A DNA stretch of 64,000 nt, taken from assembly GCA_963833375.1 (NCBI GenBank), contig CAWHXR010000001.1, positions 1 to 64,000 of the forward strand, read 5' to 3'. This DNA is from DASUPK01 sp963833375. Lineage in GTDB: Bacteria > Actinomycetota > Thermoleophilia > Solirubrobacterales > 70-9. Every line of letters starts with the position of its first letter. The stretch's first letter is position 1. Shown here in pieces: positions 50,153 through 58,735 of this stretch. A model generated the notes under the pieces. The model was not told the origin of the DNA. It ran no database searches and worked only from the letters and a program-made list of their open reading frames with translations. The position numbers were made by a program, and so were the translations under genes.

Positions 50153-50184
50153 CGCCGTGATTATCCCGCTCCGAGCCAAACGGC

Positions 50185-50568
50185 TCAGCTCGCGAGCTGA
50201 ACCGCCTCCCAGACGATCGCCAGGGTCACCAGGAAGACGGCCGCCTGCAGCAGATGCGCACGCGAGTAGCGCAGGTGGACGCCGACCAGGACCAGGGCGA
50301 TGGCGACCAGGGCGAGCTTCACGTGCAGCGTGCCATCGCTCCACAGATCGAGGTGGCTCGCCATCGCGCTGCCGGTCGCGATCAGCACGCCGAGCGCGAC
50401 CAGCGAGCCCCAGCCGAAGCGGCGAGCGACCGCGCGCAGCTGCTCCCGGTTCTCGTCCCCGCGCAGCGCCGGCACGACCGCGGCGGCCAGGAGCAGCTGG
50501 CCGCCGAGGAAGAACCCCATCGCCACCAGGTGGAGAAACAGGATCGCCTGCCAGAGGGTCGTGTCCAT
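50185..50568 (-). CDS. Four-helix membrane protein (CopD/DUF2269-like)
   Basis: 127 residues from ATG 50568. Helix 1 holds AILFLHLVAMGFFLGGQLLL with a His. Helix 2 is WGSLVALGVLIATGSAMASH, helix 3 LHVKLALVAIALVLVGVHLR (conserved LHxKL) and helix 4 AAVFLVTLAIVWEAVQLAS. LHxKL with paired His is typical of the CopD-like/DUF2269 four-helix group, which may bind heme or copper. It lies 32 bp upstream of the amine oxidase on the same strand. Confidence 0.78.
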   Translation of the reverse strand: MDTTLWQAILFLHLVAMGFFLGGQLLLAAAVVPALRGDENREQLRAVARRFGWGSLVALGVLIATGSAMASHLDLWSDGTLHVKLALVAIALVLVGVHLRYSRAHLLQAAVFLVTLAIVWEAVQLAS

Positions 50569-50621
50569 CGCCGGTTTCTTACGCGAATTGGCCCGATTAG
50601 GGAAGCTCGGAGGCGGCCGCG

Positions 50622-51476
50622 CTAGGGCAGGCTGACCTCGCCGTCGATCACGGGGATCACCCCGCCGCCCACCCGCGGGCGTCCATCGACCATCTCGACC
50701 TCGAGCACGCTCGGCCGCCCCATCTCCTCGCCCTGGCGGATCGCCAGACGGTCCCAGCCGATGCGCTGCGACAGGTAGGCGCCGAGCGGGCCCGCGGCCG
50801 ACCCCGTCGCGGGGTCCTCGCCCATCTCGGCCGTGCGGGTGAACGAGCGGGCGCGGACCCTGCCCTCCTCCGGCTCGCACCAGGCGAGGTAGATGACGAT
50901 CGAGCCGTGGGGCTCGGAGAGCTCGAAGATCGTCGAGTAGTCGGGCAGCGCCCGGGCGAGCGCCTCGTGCTCCGCCACCGGCGCCATCACGTGCGGCATC
51001 CCGGTGGAGACGACCTGCGGAGGCAGAGCGCGGTGGGCGTCCTCGGCCCGCAGTCCGACCGCCGTCATCACCGCATCGCGCTCCAGCTCGGGCCCGAACT
51101 CGGCCTCGTTCTGGAGCATCGAGGCGCGCCACCCGCCCTCCGCCTTGCGGACCTCGACGGGCTGCAGCCCGGCGCCGGTCTCCTGGACGAAGCCGGCCTC
51201 CTCGAGCCCCCGCCAGCGCGCCACCGCCACGGCAGTCCCCAGCGAGGGGTGTCCCGCGAAGGGAAGCTCCTCGTGGGGGTCCCAGATCCGGTTGCGGTAG
51301 TCGGCGCCCTCCGTCTCGGTCGACTGCACGAAGGTCGTCTCCGAGAGGCGTGTCTCCTGCGCCAGGGCGAGCATCGTCTCGTCGCTCACCTCATCGGCGT
51401 CGTCGACCACCGCGAGCCCGTTGCCGGCCAGCGCCCGCTCCGCGAAGACATCCAGCCACGAGATCCGGTGGTCCAT
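50622..51476 (-). CDS. PhzF-family isomerase/epimerase-like protein
   Basis: 284 residues from ATG 51476. WLDVFAERALAGNGLAVVDD (the N-terminal Gly-Asn turn), ETRLSETTFVQSTE with the catalytic Glu region, RIWDPHEELPFAGHPSLGTA (the FAGHP motif) and MGEDPATGSAAGPLGAYLSQ (DPATGSA motif) define the PhzF fold. PhzF proteins isomerise small acids. No phenazine genes are near, so it is a general relative. Complete. Confidence 0.9.
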   Translation of the reverse strand: MDHRISWLDVFAERALAGNGLAVVDDADEVSDETMLALAQETRLSETTFVQSTETEGADYRNRIWDPHEELPFAGHPSLGTAVAVARWRGLEEAGFVQETGAGLQPVEVRKAEGGWRASMLQNEAEFGPELERDAVMTAVGLRAEDAHRALPPQVVSTGMPHVMAPVAEHEALARALPDYSTIFELSEPHGSIVIYLAWCEPEEGRVRARSFTRTAEMGEDPATGSAAGPLGAYLSQRIGWDRLAIRQGEEMGRPSVLEVEMVDGRPRVGGGVIPVIDGEVSLP

Positions 51477-51561
51477 CGCCACATGATCGCGATCCTGCTT
51501 CGCGGGCCGCCATGCGGCGTAAGTTCTGCTTCGGGACGGCAACCCAACGATGGAGTGAGAC

Positions 51562-52185
51562 ATGCAGCCCGACTATCCCCTTACCTACTCAGTGGACTAC
51601 CCGGATCGTGACCTGAACCGGCTGACCACCTTCTTCAGGATCTTCACCTTCATCCCGATCGCGATCGTGCTCGGCACGGTCTCCGGCGGGACGTACACGT
51701 ACAGCGGCGCCAACGGCACGGCGGCGGTCGCCGCGGCGGGCGGGCTCCTCTTTCTCGGCCCGCTGCTGATGATCCTCTTCCGGAAGAAGTACCCGCGCTG
51801 GTGGTTCGACTGGAACCGCGAGCTGCTCCGCTTCACCCAGCGGGTGTACGCCTACCTCGCGCTGATGAGCGACGTCTACCCGTCGACCGACGAAGAGCAG
51901 TACGTCCACCTCGAGATCGAGTACCCGAACGCCGAGACCGACCTGGCCCGCGGCATGCCGCTGGTCAAGTGGTTCCTCGCGATCCCGCACTACTTCGTGC
52001 TGCTCTTCCTCTACATCGCGGCGGTCGTCTGCGTGATCATCGCCTGGTTCGCGATCCTGTTCACGGGCCGCTATCCGCGGTCGCTGTTCGACTTCGTGAT
52101 GGGCGTGGAGCGCTGGGCGCTGCGGGTCATCGCCTACGCGTTCGTGCTGGTGACCGACAAGTACCCGCCCTTCTCGCTGGAGTAG
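51562..52185 (+). CDS. DUF4389 membrane protein
   Basis: 207 residues, start ATG 51562 shortly after TGGAGTGAG. PLTYSVDYPDRDLNRLTTFF, RIFTFIPIAIVLGTVSGGTY and a long middle with FRKKYPRWWFDWNRELLRFT, YVHLEIEYPNAETDLARGMP and PLVKWFLAIPHYFVLLFLYI match the DUF4389 repeat pattern, four helices. The biochemical role is unknown. Convergent with the cyclase gene and closed by the terminator at 52222. Confidence 0.88.
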   Translation: MQPDYPLTYSVDYPDRDLNRLTTFFRIFTFIPIAIVLGTVSGGTYTYSGANGTAAVAAAGGLLFLGPLLMILFRKKYPRWWFDWNRELLRFTQRVYAYLALMSDVYPSTDEEQYVHLEIEYPNAETDLARGMPLVKWFLAIPHYFVLLFLYIAAVVCVIIAWFAILFTGRYPRSLFDFVMGVERWALRVIAYAFVLVTDKYPPFSLE

Positions 52186-52221
52186 GGCCTTGCTGCCTCC
52201 GTGCCGCAGGGGCGAGCCCTC

Positions 52222-52248
52222 GGGCGCCGGCCCGACGGGCCGGCGCCC
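52222..52248. terminator. Bidirectional intrinsic terminator-like hairpin
   Basis: GGGCGCCGGCCC / GAC / GGGCCGGCGCCC: perfect 12-bp GC stem with a 3-nt loop, between the convergent genes ending at 52185 and 52257. No U-tract follows on either strand, which is usual in actinobacteria. Confidence 0.8.
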
Positions 52249-52256
52249 GTGACGCA

Positions 52257-53105
52257 TCAGAGGACGGCGCGGACCGCGCGGTAGTGGACCACGAGGACGA
52301 CCGCCCAGGCGATGAAGAAGAACAGCATCGGCGGCAGGCCCGAGCCGGAGTATCCACGGATGATCCAGCTGGCCAGATGCGAGGCGGCGAGGACGGTGAA
52401 GACCGAGAGGTTGATGATGAAACCCCTGCGCGCTGCCCGCGCGGCCGGCGAGGTGGCGATGTACCGGCGCGGCTCCGCATCGAACTTCGCCCGGCACTCG
52501 CCCGAGCAGAAGAAGTAGGAGATCCCTCGGCGCCGCCGCACGGAGTCGGCCTGCGCCGGATCCACCGCCATCCGGCAGACGGGATCGATCTCGAGCCGTC
52601 GCTCGCCCTCTCCCGGGGTGATCGCCCTGTAGACCGGGATCGGCTCGGGAACGTGCTTGAAGTAGCGCGAGCCGTATTCCTCGATCGCAAAGCCCTCGCC
52701 GCCCGCCACCTTCTGGCTGGTCTGGCCCGTGAGCAGCACCTCTCCCGGCTTCGCCGCATCCGCAACCCGCGAGGCGAGGTTGACGGTGGCCCCGAACCAG
52801 TCCCCATCGCGGCGAACGGCCGCCCCCGAGTGCATCCCCACCCGGACCGGCGGCGATCCGTGAAAGGCCAGCTCGTCGACGATCCGCATCCCGAGGTTGA
52901 CCGCCTTCACCGGGTCCTCGACCCGGATCATCACCTCGTCGCCGATCGTCTTGATCTCCTCCGCCTCGTACTCGGGGAGCAGCTGCCGGACCCGGGCCGT
53001 GAAATCGGAGGCGATTTCGATCGCCTCGGCGTCGCCGTGAGCCTCGGTCAGGGCTGTGAAGCCGGCGAGATCGGCGAAGACGAAGGTGCTCGACTCAGTG
53101 GGCAT
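52257..53105 (-). CDS. Class III adenylate/guanylate cyclase with YHS domain and membrane anchor
   Basis: 282 residues. The cyclase domain starts at once: VFADLAGFTALTEAHGD (first metal Asp), EEIKTIGDEVMIRVEDPVKA (Lys for base recognition, second metal Asp) and GDWFGATVNLASRVADAAKP (transition-state Asn and Arg). All catalytic residues are present. From about 170 a YHS metal-binding domain follows (IDPVCRMAVDPAQADSVRRR, YFFCSGECRAKFDAEPRRY), then two helices. The reaction would make cAMP or cGMP at the membrane. Last gene of a metal-linked set; its start overlaps the end of the DUF4396 gene by 11 bp. Confidence 0.88.
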   Translation of the reverse strand: MPTESSTFVFADLAGFTALTEAHGDAEAIEIASDFTARVRQLLPEYEAEEIKTIGDEVMIRVEDPVKAVNLGMRIVDELAFHGSPPVRVGMHSGAAVRRDGDWFGATVNLASRVADAAKPGEVLLTGQTSQKVAGGEGFAIEEYGSRYFKHVPEPIPVYRAITPGEGERRLEIDPVCRMAVDPAQADSVRRRRGISYFFCSGECRAKFDAEPRRYIATSPAARAARRGFIINLSVFTVLAASHLASWIIRGYSGSGLPPMLFFFIAWAVVLVVHYRAVRAVL

Positions 53106-53571
53106 GGTGCTGGTGCACCACCGCGTGTCCGCGGCCGCGGGCGATCAGATGGCGGTTGGCCAGGAAGGCGAACGGGTAGGCGATCGCGAAGCCGGCGGCG
53201 ATGCTGCCGTAGAAGAGGGGATCCCCGAGCCCGGCGGCGAGGGCGCTCGGGATCAGGATCACCGTCAGGTTGTCGATCAGCTCCATGATCGTGATCGAGA
53301 CGGTGTCCGCGGCCAGTGCCGTCTTGACGATCGTGGGGGGCGCGAGCCGCGCCCTGATCAGCGGCAGCGAGGTTAGTGCGAAGCCAAAGAGGTAGGCCAG
53401 CGCAATCGCCAGGGCCATCTGGGCGACGTTGCCCCACCCGAACGCGGTGGCAAGCGCCATCCCGGAGACCTCGCCGATCGCGCAGCCGATCAGGCAGTGC
53501 GTCGTCGCAGCGACCGCGAGGCCGTTCAGCTCCGCTCGGCCGGGTCTCTGGGTGTGCGCGGATGCCTCCAT
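53095..53571 (-). CDS. DUF4396 membrane protein
   Basis: 158 residues, about five helices. GLAVAATTHCLIGCAIGEVS, GWGNVAQMALAIALAYLFGF, LAADTVSITIMELIDNLTVI and a His-rich end (GRGHAVVHQHHAH) match DUF4396, often found beside copper or other heavy-metal genes. The HCLIGC helix and the His tail are likely metal ligands. It starts immediately after the permease stop (no gap) and overlaps the cyclase gene by 11 bp. Confidence 0.85.
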   Translation of the reverse strand: MEASAHTQRPGRAELNGLAVAATTHCLIGCAIGEVSGMALATAFGWGNVAQMALAIALAYLFGFALTSLPLIRARLAPPTIVKTALAADTVSITIMELIDNLTVILIPSALAAGLGDPLFYGSIAAGFAIAYPFAFLANRHLIARGRGHAVVHQHHAH

Positions 53572-54843
53572 CTAGTGAGCGTGCCCCGCGGCGTGCGCCT
53601 CGGCGGGCGCGCGCCCCTTGTCGGTGTACCCGGCGGGATCGGCCTGGAACTGCGAGCGGCAGTCCTCCGAGCAGAAGAAGTAGTTGCGCCCGCCGTGGGC
53701 GGCGGTGAGGGCCCGCGATCGGTCGACCTTCATCCCGCAGACCGGGTCGGTCGCCCCGCGCCGGGCAGTGAGGTAGAAGAGCGTCGCGAAGATCGCCAGC
53801 CCGAGCAGGTTGAGGATCAGCTTGTAGTCGAGCTCGATCGAGCCGAAGATGTCGGCGCGGGAGGGGCGGGTGTCCGGGATCAGCCCGGCCACTCCGAATA
53901 GCCCGTCGACGATCAGGGCGGCGATCACGATCGTCACGAACATCAACGCGGTGATGCGCAGGGCGAACTCCCGTCCGTAGTACTTGATGTAGGCGGCGAC
54001 GATCGGCAGCACGATCAGGTCGGCGAAGATGAACGCGATCACGCCGGCGAAGCTGATGCCGCCGGACCAGAGCACGGCGGCGAGCGGCGCGTTGCCGACG
54101 GAGCAGACGAAGCTGAGCACGGCGATGATCGGCCCGACGATCACGTTCTCGATCGTCCTCACCGCAGCGGGCGCGTCCTCGATGAAGAGGAAGTTGAAGA
54201 AGTCGTTGCCGAGCAGCCCGATGAACCCGGCGAGCAGGAAGCCGACGGTGATCTCCTTCCAGAGCATCTGCCAGTCGCCGCGGAAGTTGTGGGCGACGTC
54301 GGACCAGGCGGCCGACGACGTGAGCCGCTCGCGCCAGCTCATCGCCTCGCCCGCCGCATGGTGTTGGTGGGCCGACTGGGCCTCCTGCGCGTGCTTGCGG
54401 GCCTGCTCCTCGAGCTTCGGCGAGACGAAGGCGCGCAGCAGGATCGCCATCAGCACGATCAGCACGATGCCGCCGACGAACTCCGCCAGGGTGAACTGCC
54501 AGCCGATCAGGATCCAGATCACCAGGCCGAGCTCCCAGACCAGGTTGGTCGAGGCGAACTGGAAGGCGAGCGAGGTGGCGGCCGAGGCGCCCTTCTGGAA
54601 GAGCGACTTCGCGATCGCGATCGCGGCGTAGGAGCACGACGAGGACGCCGCGCCCAGGCCCGTCGCCTTGGCGAGAGGCACGGCGCCGCTGCCGGAGAGC
54701 GCCGACTCGATCCGCTCGCGCGGCACCCAGGCCTGCACGATCGCCGAGATCGCGAAGCCGAGCACGAGGGCCCACCACACCTCGTAGGCCATCAGGAAGG
54801 ACTGCTTGAGGCCCTCGCCGATCGTCGAGATCACGTCCGCCAT
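53572..54843 (-). CDS. Permease (DUF318/ArsP-like) with C-terminal YHS domain
   Basis: 423 residues. Two groups of about four helices flank a charged linker with HAQEAQSAHQHHAAGEA. ATGLGAASSSCSYAAIAIAK and VCSVGNAPLAAVLWSGGISF are the paired signature loops of the ArsP/YraQ permease family (a Cys in each). At the C-terminus a YHS domain (TDPVCGMKVDRSRALTAAHG, YFFCSEDCRSQFQADPAGY) and a His tail bind metal. Probable exporter of a metal ion or organometal. First gene of the operon opposite csoR. Confidence 0.88.
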   Translation of the reverse strand: MADVISTIGEGLKQSFLMAYEVWWALVLGFAISAIVQAWVPRERIESALSGSGAVPLAKATGLGAASSSCSYAAIAIAKSLFQKGASAATSLAFQFASTNLVWELGLVIWILIGWQFTLAEFVGGIVLIVLMAILLRAFVSPKLEEQARKHAQEAQSAHQHHAAGEAMSWRERLTSSAAWSDVAHNFRGDWQMLWKEITVGFLLAGFIGLLGNDFFNFLFIEDAPAAVRTIENVIVGPIIAVLSFVCSVGNAPLAAVLWSGGISFAGVIAFIFADLIVLPIVAAYIKYYGREFALRITALMFVTIVIAALIVDGLFGVAGLIPDTRPSRADIFGSIELDYKLILNLLGLAIFATLFYLTARRGATDPVCGMKVDRSRALTAAHGGRNYFFCSEDCRSQFQADPAGYTDKGRAPAEAHAAGHAH

Positions 54844-54888
54844 TCAAGCCCTCCGCGAGATCGTTTGCCGGCGACGCTTTGACCGACT

Positions 54889-54904
54889 AAACCCCATGGG
54901 GGTA
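54889..54904. promoter_or_regulatory. CsoR-type operator between csoR and the permease operon
   Basis: AACCCCATGGGGGTAT contains the palindrome CCCCATGGGG with flanking A/T, the pattern of CsoR operators (TACCCN..GGGGTA). It lies 12 bp before csoR and about 45 bp before the divergent permease, so one site can control both. Confidence 0.78.
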
Positions 54905-54916
54905 TATTGCCAGTTG

Positions 54917-55201
54917 ATGGCGAACACACAGACACCCGGCTACAAGGCCTCGAAGGAGCAGCTGCTGAAGCGGCTGGCCCGCGTCGAGGGCCAGGTCCGC
55001 GGAGTGAGCCGGATGGTGGAGGAGGACCGCTACTGCATCGATGTCCTCACCCAGATCGAGGCCGCGCAGCAGGCGCTCAACAAGATCGCGCTCGGGCTGG
55101 TCGACGACCACGTCCGCCACTGCATGCGCGGCGGTAAGGGCGCCAGCGAGGAACAGGTCCAGGAGCTGATGGGCGCCGTTGGGAGGCTGGTCAGCTCGTG
55201 A
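54917..55201 (+). CDS. csoR: Metal-sensing transcriptional repressor, CsoR family
   Basis: 94 residues from ATG 54917. KEQLLKRLARVEGQVRGVSR is the DNA-contact helix region. The metal ligands of Cu(I) sensors are present in order: YCIDVLTQIEAA (Cys) and DDHVRHCM (His and Cys). CsoR binds its operator without metal and releases it when Cu(I) binds. The C-H-C set favours copper, but close paralogs sense persulfide or nickel. Divergent from the permease-YHS operon with a CsoR-type operator between. Confidence 0.9.
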   Translation: MANTQTPGYKASKEQLLKRLARVEGQVRGVSRMVEEDRYCIDVLTQIEAAQQALNKIALGLVDDHVRHCMRGGKGASEEQVQELMGAVGRLVSS

Positions 55202-55406
55202 AGGTCCTGGTCGCCGGCGCGACCGGGCGGTTCGGTGTCGCGAGGAGCTTCAGGCGGAGATCCCGGAGGTCGCCTGGCACGGGTACGGGGCCTGGGCCGG
55301 CGAGCAGCTCGATCGCTTCCGCGAGCTCTGCCCTCACCCCCGTCGCTCACTGAATCCGCCCCGGCGGCGTTCACATCCCCGCGTTCGGGTAGAAAGCCGG
55401 GAATGA
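55198..55406 (+). pseudogene. Rossmann-fold start fused to an unrelated fragment
   Basis: GTG 55198, overlapping the csoR stop, opens VKVLVAGATGRFG, the NAD(P)-binding start of SDR/NmrA-like proteins. Then the sequence changes frame and reads EELQAEIPEVAWHGYGAWAG, EQLDRFRELCPHP, which is unrelated to that fold. It looks like the stub of one gene joined by deletion to the middle of another. Confidence 0.5.
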
Positions 55407-55624
55407 AGCGGGCCAAGATCCGGCGCTGGGCTCTCGCGGTCGTGACCGCCCTCGCCGCGGCCTCGATGTTCCCCTCGTTCGGCGGCTCCTCCTCCCGTCC
55501 GCGGGTCAGCTCCGCCGACCACCACGCTCGTCCCGCCCGCGCCGCGCACCGGCCGCACCCGTCCGCCTCGCGATCGCTCTTGGCGGCTACTGACTCAACA
55601 CCTTGGCGAGGACCGGGTCGATGA
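55403..55624 (+). CDS. Possible small exported protein
   Basis: 73 residues from ATG 55403. A basic start then WALAVVTALAAASMFPSFGG looks like a signal peptide, followed by a Ser/Arg/His/Pro-rich tail. Composition is typical of high-GC noise too, and its 3' end overlaps the convergent GDSL gene by 38 bp. Weak call. Confidence 0.3.
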   Translation: MKRAKIRRWALAVVTALAAASMFPSFGGSSSRPRVSSADHHARPARAAHRPHPSASRSLLAATDSTPWRGPGR

Positions 55625-56636
55625 GCAGCCCGATCTGGCGCTGCCCCTCGCCGTTGGGGTGGAGCGTGCCGGCGGTGCTCCCGATCACGTCCTGAATCTG
55701 GCCGAAGCCGACGCCGGTGAGCGGGAGCGGCTGGCCGCTCAGTCCCTCGCCGAGGGTCCGGACCCAGCGTTGGGGCTCGGGGGCGCAGAGCCCGTGACCG
55801 CGGAAGCGCTCGGCGACGCCGGTCACCACGTTCCAGTCGTGGTCCTCGGCCGACGCCTCGATCTGGTCGTTGAGGGACTTGAGCACGTGCTCCTGCGCCC
55901 AGCGGGACTCGTCGGGGGTGACCCCGCCGAAGAGCATCGTGCAGTAGGCGCCGTCGGCGCCGGTGGTCGGGTCGAAGTAGTCGACCAGGATCACCCGCTG
56001 CGGCGGCACCAGCGCCGCGAGCGCGGCGTCGAGGCGGTTGAAGCGGTCGGGCAGCTCCGCGAGCCCCGAGTCCACGAACTGCTGGAGCGTCGGGTAGCGG
56101 TCGCCCGCCACCGCGTAGGGAAAGTCCGGGTTGAAGTGCTGCTCCCAGCAGCGCTTCACCAGCGCGCAGAACTTGAAGACCTTGGAGAAGCCGATGTCGT
56201 TCGCGCCGATGCTGATCATCACCGCGGCCAGGCCCCCGGAGGGCTTGGTGATGGCCGCCGCATCCCCGAGCTGGTCGATCTGCGGGCGGGCGGGCTGGAG
56301 GACGGCGGGCTCGATCCCGCGGTAGGGGCCGAGCAGTCCCTTCGGGATGCTCGCACCCGAGCAGGCGTAGTCGAAGAACCCCAGCTCGGGCCGGTCCTGC
56401 TGCGCCTTCTTCGCCGCGATCGTCTGGCCCGCGATCGGGGAGCGGTGGCAGGCCCTGTTCTCCCAGCGCAGCCCGTGGTGCGATGGGTTCCCCTCGCCCG
56501 AGGCGACCGAGTCGCCGAGGGAGGCGACCGCGCTCCCGTCGTTGGGGGGCGGGTTGTCGCCGGAGCCGCAGCCGGCCACGGCTACGAGGGCGGCGGCCAG
56601 CGCGGCCGCGAGCAGAGCTCGTCGAGTGCCCCTCAT
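55587..56636 (-). CDS. SGNH/GDSL-family lipoprotein hydrolase
   Basis: 349 residues. Signal with lipobox (LAAALVAVAGCGSGDN), so it is anchored outside the membrane. Catalytic blocks: VASLGDSVASGEGNPS (Ser), ISIGANDIGFSKV (block III Asn), and STAGTLHPNGEGQRQIG (block V His). Cys-rich inserts (RACHRS, DYACSG, KFCALVKRCW) suggest disulfides. Esterase or lipase on an unknown ester. Complete. Confidence 0.88.
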   Translation of the reverse strand: MRGTRRALLAAALAAALVAVAGCGSGDNPPPNDGSAVASLGDSVASGEGNPSHHGLRWENRACHRSPIAGQTIAAKKAQQDRPELGFFDYACSGASIPKGLLGPYRGIEPAVLQPARPQIDQLGDAAAITKPSGGLAAVMISIGANDIGFSKVFKFCALVKRCWEQHFNPDFPYAVAGDRYPTLQQFVDSGLAELPDRFNRLDAALAALVPPQRVILVDYFDPTTGADGAYCTMLFGGVTPDESRWAQEHVLKSLNDQIEASAEDHDWNVVTGVAERFRGHGLCAPEPQRWVRTLGEGLSGQPLPLTGVGFGQIQDVIGSTAGTLHPNGEGQRQIGLLIDPVLAKVLSQ

Positions 56637-56709
56637 CCCGCCGTGAGTCTACGGTCGGGATCCGAGCGATTCGTCGGGTTCCTCTGCCAGGCTGCCTTCC
56701 GGGGTGTGG

Positions 56710-58710
56710 ATGAATCTCGAGCCGATACGGTCATGGCTCCGTAAGGTCGACTGGCCCTGGGACGCGCTGCTCGTCCTGCTCGCCGCGGGCGTCGTCGTCT
56801 CGCTGGTCTCAGGCTGGACCGAGGCGGCCGGGCTCTTCGCCGGCACCCTCTTCGCCGCCGCGCTGATCCTGCGCTTCCCGCCGGCCGTCGCGGGCGCCGA
56901 GCCGCTCGGAGGCTTCCTGCGCGGGCTGCGGCCGCTGATCCTGCCGCTGGTGATCGTCCTGATCGCCGGCACCGTGGCCTACTCCTGGCTGGTCCCGCTG
57001 CTGGCGGTCCCGGCCCTGCTGGTGGCCGGCTGGTATCTGCTGGTCGCCCCCGAGATCGGCCCGACGGGCGAGGCCTTCAGCGAGACCAAGGCGTGGCTGC
57101 GCAAGGGCCTTCACGGCTGGGGCCACATCGTCGCCGCGGTGGTGCTGGTGCTCGGCATCGCGGCGATCGTCCTCGTCGTCATCGGGCTGAGCCCGGACGT
57201 CGCCCTCTACGAGAGCCGGCCCGAGGTCTCGAACGCGGCGATCACCGTCGCCCTGGTCGCCTGGATGGTCTCCGCCGTGCTGCGACTCGGCGGGTTCGCG
57301 ACCTCCTGGTTCCGGGCGGTCGTCGCGCTGATCTCGGTGCTCGCGGTCGTCCGCGTCCTGATGGTGGCGGGCCTGCTCCCCGGCCACAACTGGCTGATCC
57401 GCCACGCGCCCTGGTTCACCGCCGGCCACCTGCTCCTGCTCACGGCGCTCGGGCTGGGATTGATCGTGCTCGCGGACGCGATCATCAGCCTGATCCCGCG
57501 CCTTCAGTTCCTGCCCGGCTGGGGCGCCTTCCCGATCGGCCTCGGGCGGACCCTGCGCGGCCTCGGCTTCGGCGCAGCAGTCCTCGCCACCGTCGCGCTC
57601 GGGGCCGCCGCCTTCTATGGCGTGATCAGCTCGGAGGCCAACGGCCGCGAGGGGATCACGCCGCGGGACGAGGTGATCGCGGGCAAGGTCCGCAGCCCCA
57701 GGGGCCTCACGCTCCACCAGCTCGCCGAGCAGTACCAGCCGGTGCTGGTGATGACCGACGCCGAGAAGTGGGCCCCGGTCACCGTCGACTCCTACCTCCA
57801 GGACCAGAACCACCCCGCCTTCATGATCCGGCCGAACGGCAAGCGCCAGCGCGCGCCCTCGCTCGCCAACCTGCCCAGGACCGGCGACTGCCACGGCGCC
57901 CGGCCGCCCTGCTTCCAGATCACGATCGACTGCCCCTCGGGCTCGGACGACTGCGCCGAGGGCCAGCCGGACCGCACCGACAAGGGCGACACGATCCCCG
58001 ACTACCGGGACGGCGCCGACTACGTCCGCATCATCACCCGCGACGAGCCGGGCGGCTCGCCGCAGGCCTTCAGCGGCACCGGCCCCTACGGCAAGAGCCT
58101 GCGGACGCTGATCCAGTACTGGTACTTCTACCGCTACGACGAGTGGACCCGGCCGGTCCTCGGCGGCCGGCTCGTGCAGCGCCACGAGGGCGACTGGGAG
58201 GCGGTGACCATCGGCTTCTCCGCCAAGGCCCCGCTCTTCGTCGGCTACTCGGCCCACTGCGGCGGCTCCTGGGTCCCCTGGAACAAGGCCGAGCTCGCCG
58301 ACACCGGTCCGCCCCGCGTCCACCCGCTGGTCGCGGTCGCCGAGGGCTCCCACGCCAACTACACCCGCACCCAGGATCGCCGCGCCCCGGACTGGGCCGG
58401 CTGCCAGGGCGTGCCGGCCGGGACGACCACCGTGCTCAGCTACGCCGCCAACATCCGCGACGAGACCAGCTACGGCTGGGACTGGCTCCCCGCCCGGACC
58501 ATCTTCGTCAACAACCTGAAGCCGCCGATGACCTTCCCCGGCAGCTGGGGCGGCAACGACTACACCGAGCTGATCAACGAGCGCGACCAGCGCCTGAGCG
58601 GCGCGGGCAAGGGCCCGCTCAACCCGCCCCTGCAGCCCCTCTGGTACGACCCGGTGGACCAGATCTTCTGCTCGAAGCACTGGCACGGGCCGGAGCCGTG
58701 TACGCGGTGA
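56710..58710 (+). CDS. Multi-pass membrane protein with Vps62-like C-terminal domain
   Basis: About 666 residues from ATG 56710 (GTG 56704 is an alternative). Nine or so helices fill the first 300 residues (LLVLLAAGVVVSLVSG through TVALGAAAFYGVI). The exported C-terminal domain of about 350 residues resembles the Vps62/plant DUF946 group: LAEQYQPVLVMTDAEKWAPV, IQYWYFYRYDEWTRP, RHEGDWEAVTIGFS and VAVAEGSHANYTR. Function unknown. The N-terminal membrane half is unusual for the family. Confidence 0.75.
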   Translation: MNLEPIRSWLRKVDWPWDALLVLLAAGVVVSLVSGWTEAAGLFAGTLFAAALILRFPPAVAGAEPLGGFLRGLRPLILPLVIVLIAGTVAYSWLVPLLAVPALLVAGWYLLVAPEIGPTGEAFSETKAWLRKGLHGWGHIVAAVVLVLGIAAIVLVVIGLSPDVALYESRPEVSNAAITVALVAWMVSAVLRLGGFATSWFRAVVALISVLAVVRVLMVAGLLPGHNWLIRHAPWFTAGHLLLLTALGLGLIVLADAIISLIPRLQFLPGWGAFPIGLGRTLRGLGFGAAVLATVALGAAAFYGVISSEANGREGITPRDEVIAGKVRSPRGLTLHQLAEQYQPVLVMTDAEKWAPVTVDSYLQDQNHPAFMIRPNGKRQRAPSLANLPRTGDCHGARPPCFQITIDCPSGSDDCAEGQPDRTDKGDTIPDYRDGADYVRIITRDEPGGSPQAFSGTGPYGKSLRTLIQYWYFYRYDEWTRPVLGGRLVQRHEGDWEAVTIGFSAKAPLFVGYSAHCGGSWVPWNKAELADTGPPRVHPLVAVAEGSHANYTRTQDRRAPDWAGCQGVPAGTTTVLSYAANIRDETSYGWDWLPARTIFVNNLKPPMTFPGSWGGNDYTELINERDQRLSGAGKGPLNPPLQPLWYDPVDQIFCSKHWHGPEPCTR

Positions 58711-58735
58711 GCCGACGATCGGTTACGTTGAGCAG

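Noticed and set aside
48911..50200. Open frame of about 430 codons on the plus strand opposite the amine oxidase
   Set aside because: The minus-strand protein has clear FAD-binding motifs and a coupled downstream gene.
56809..58686. Open frame of about 625 codons on the minus strand
   Set aside because: Antisense to the membrane/Vps62-like protein; composition is Asp/Gly/Arg/Gln-rich without any domain pattern.
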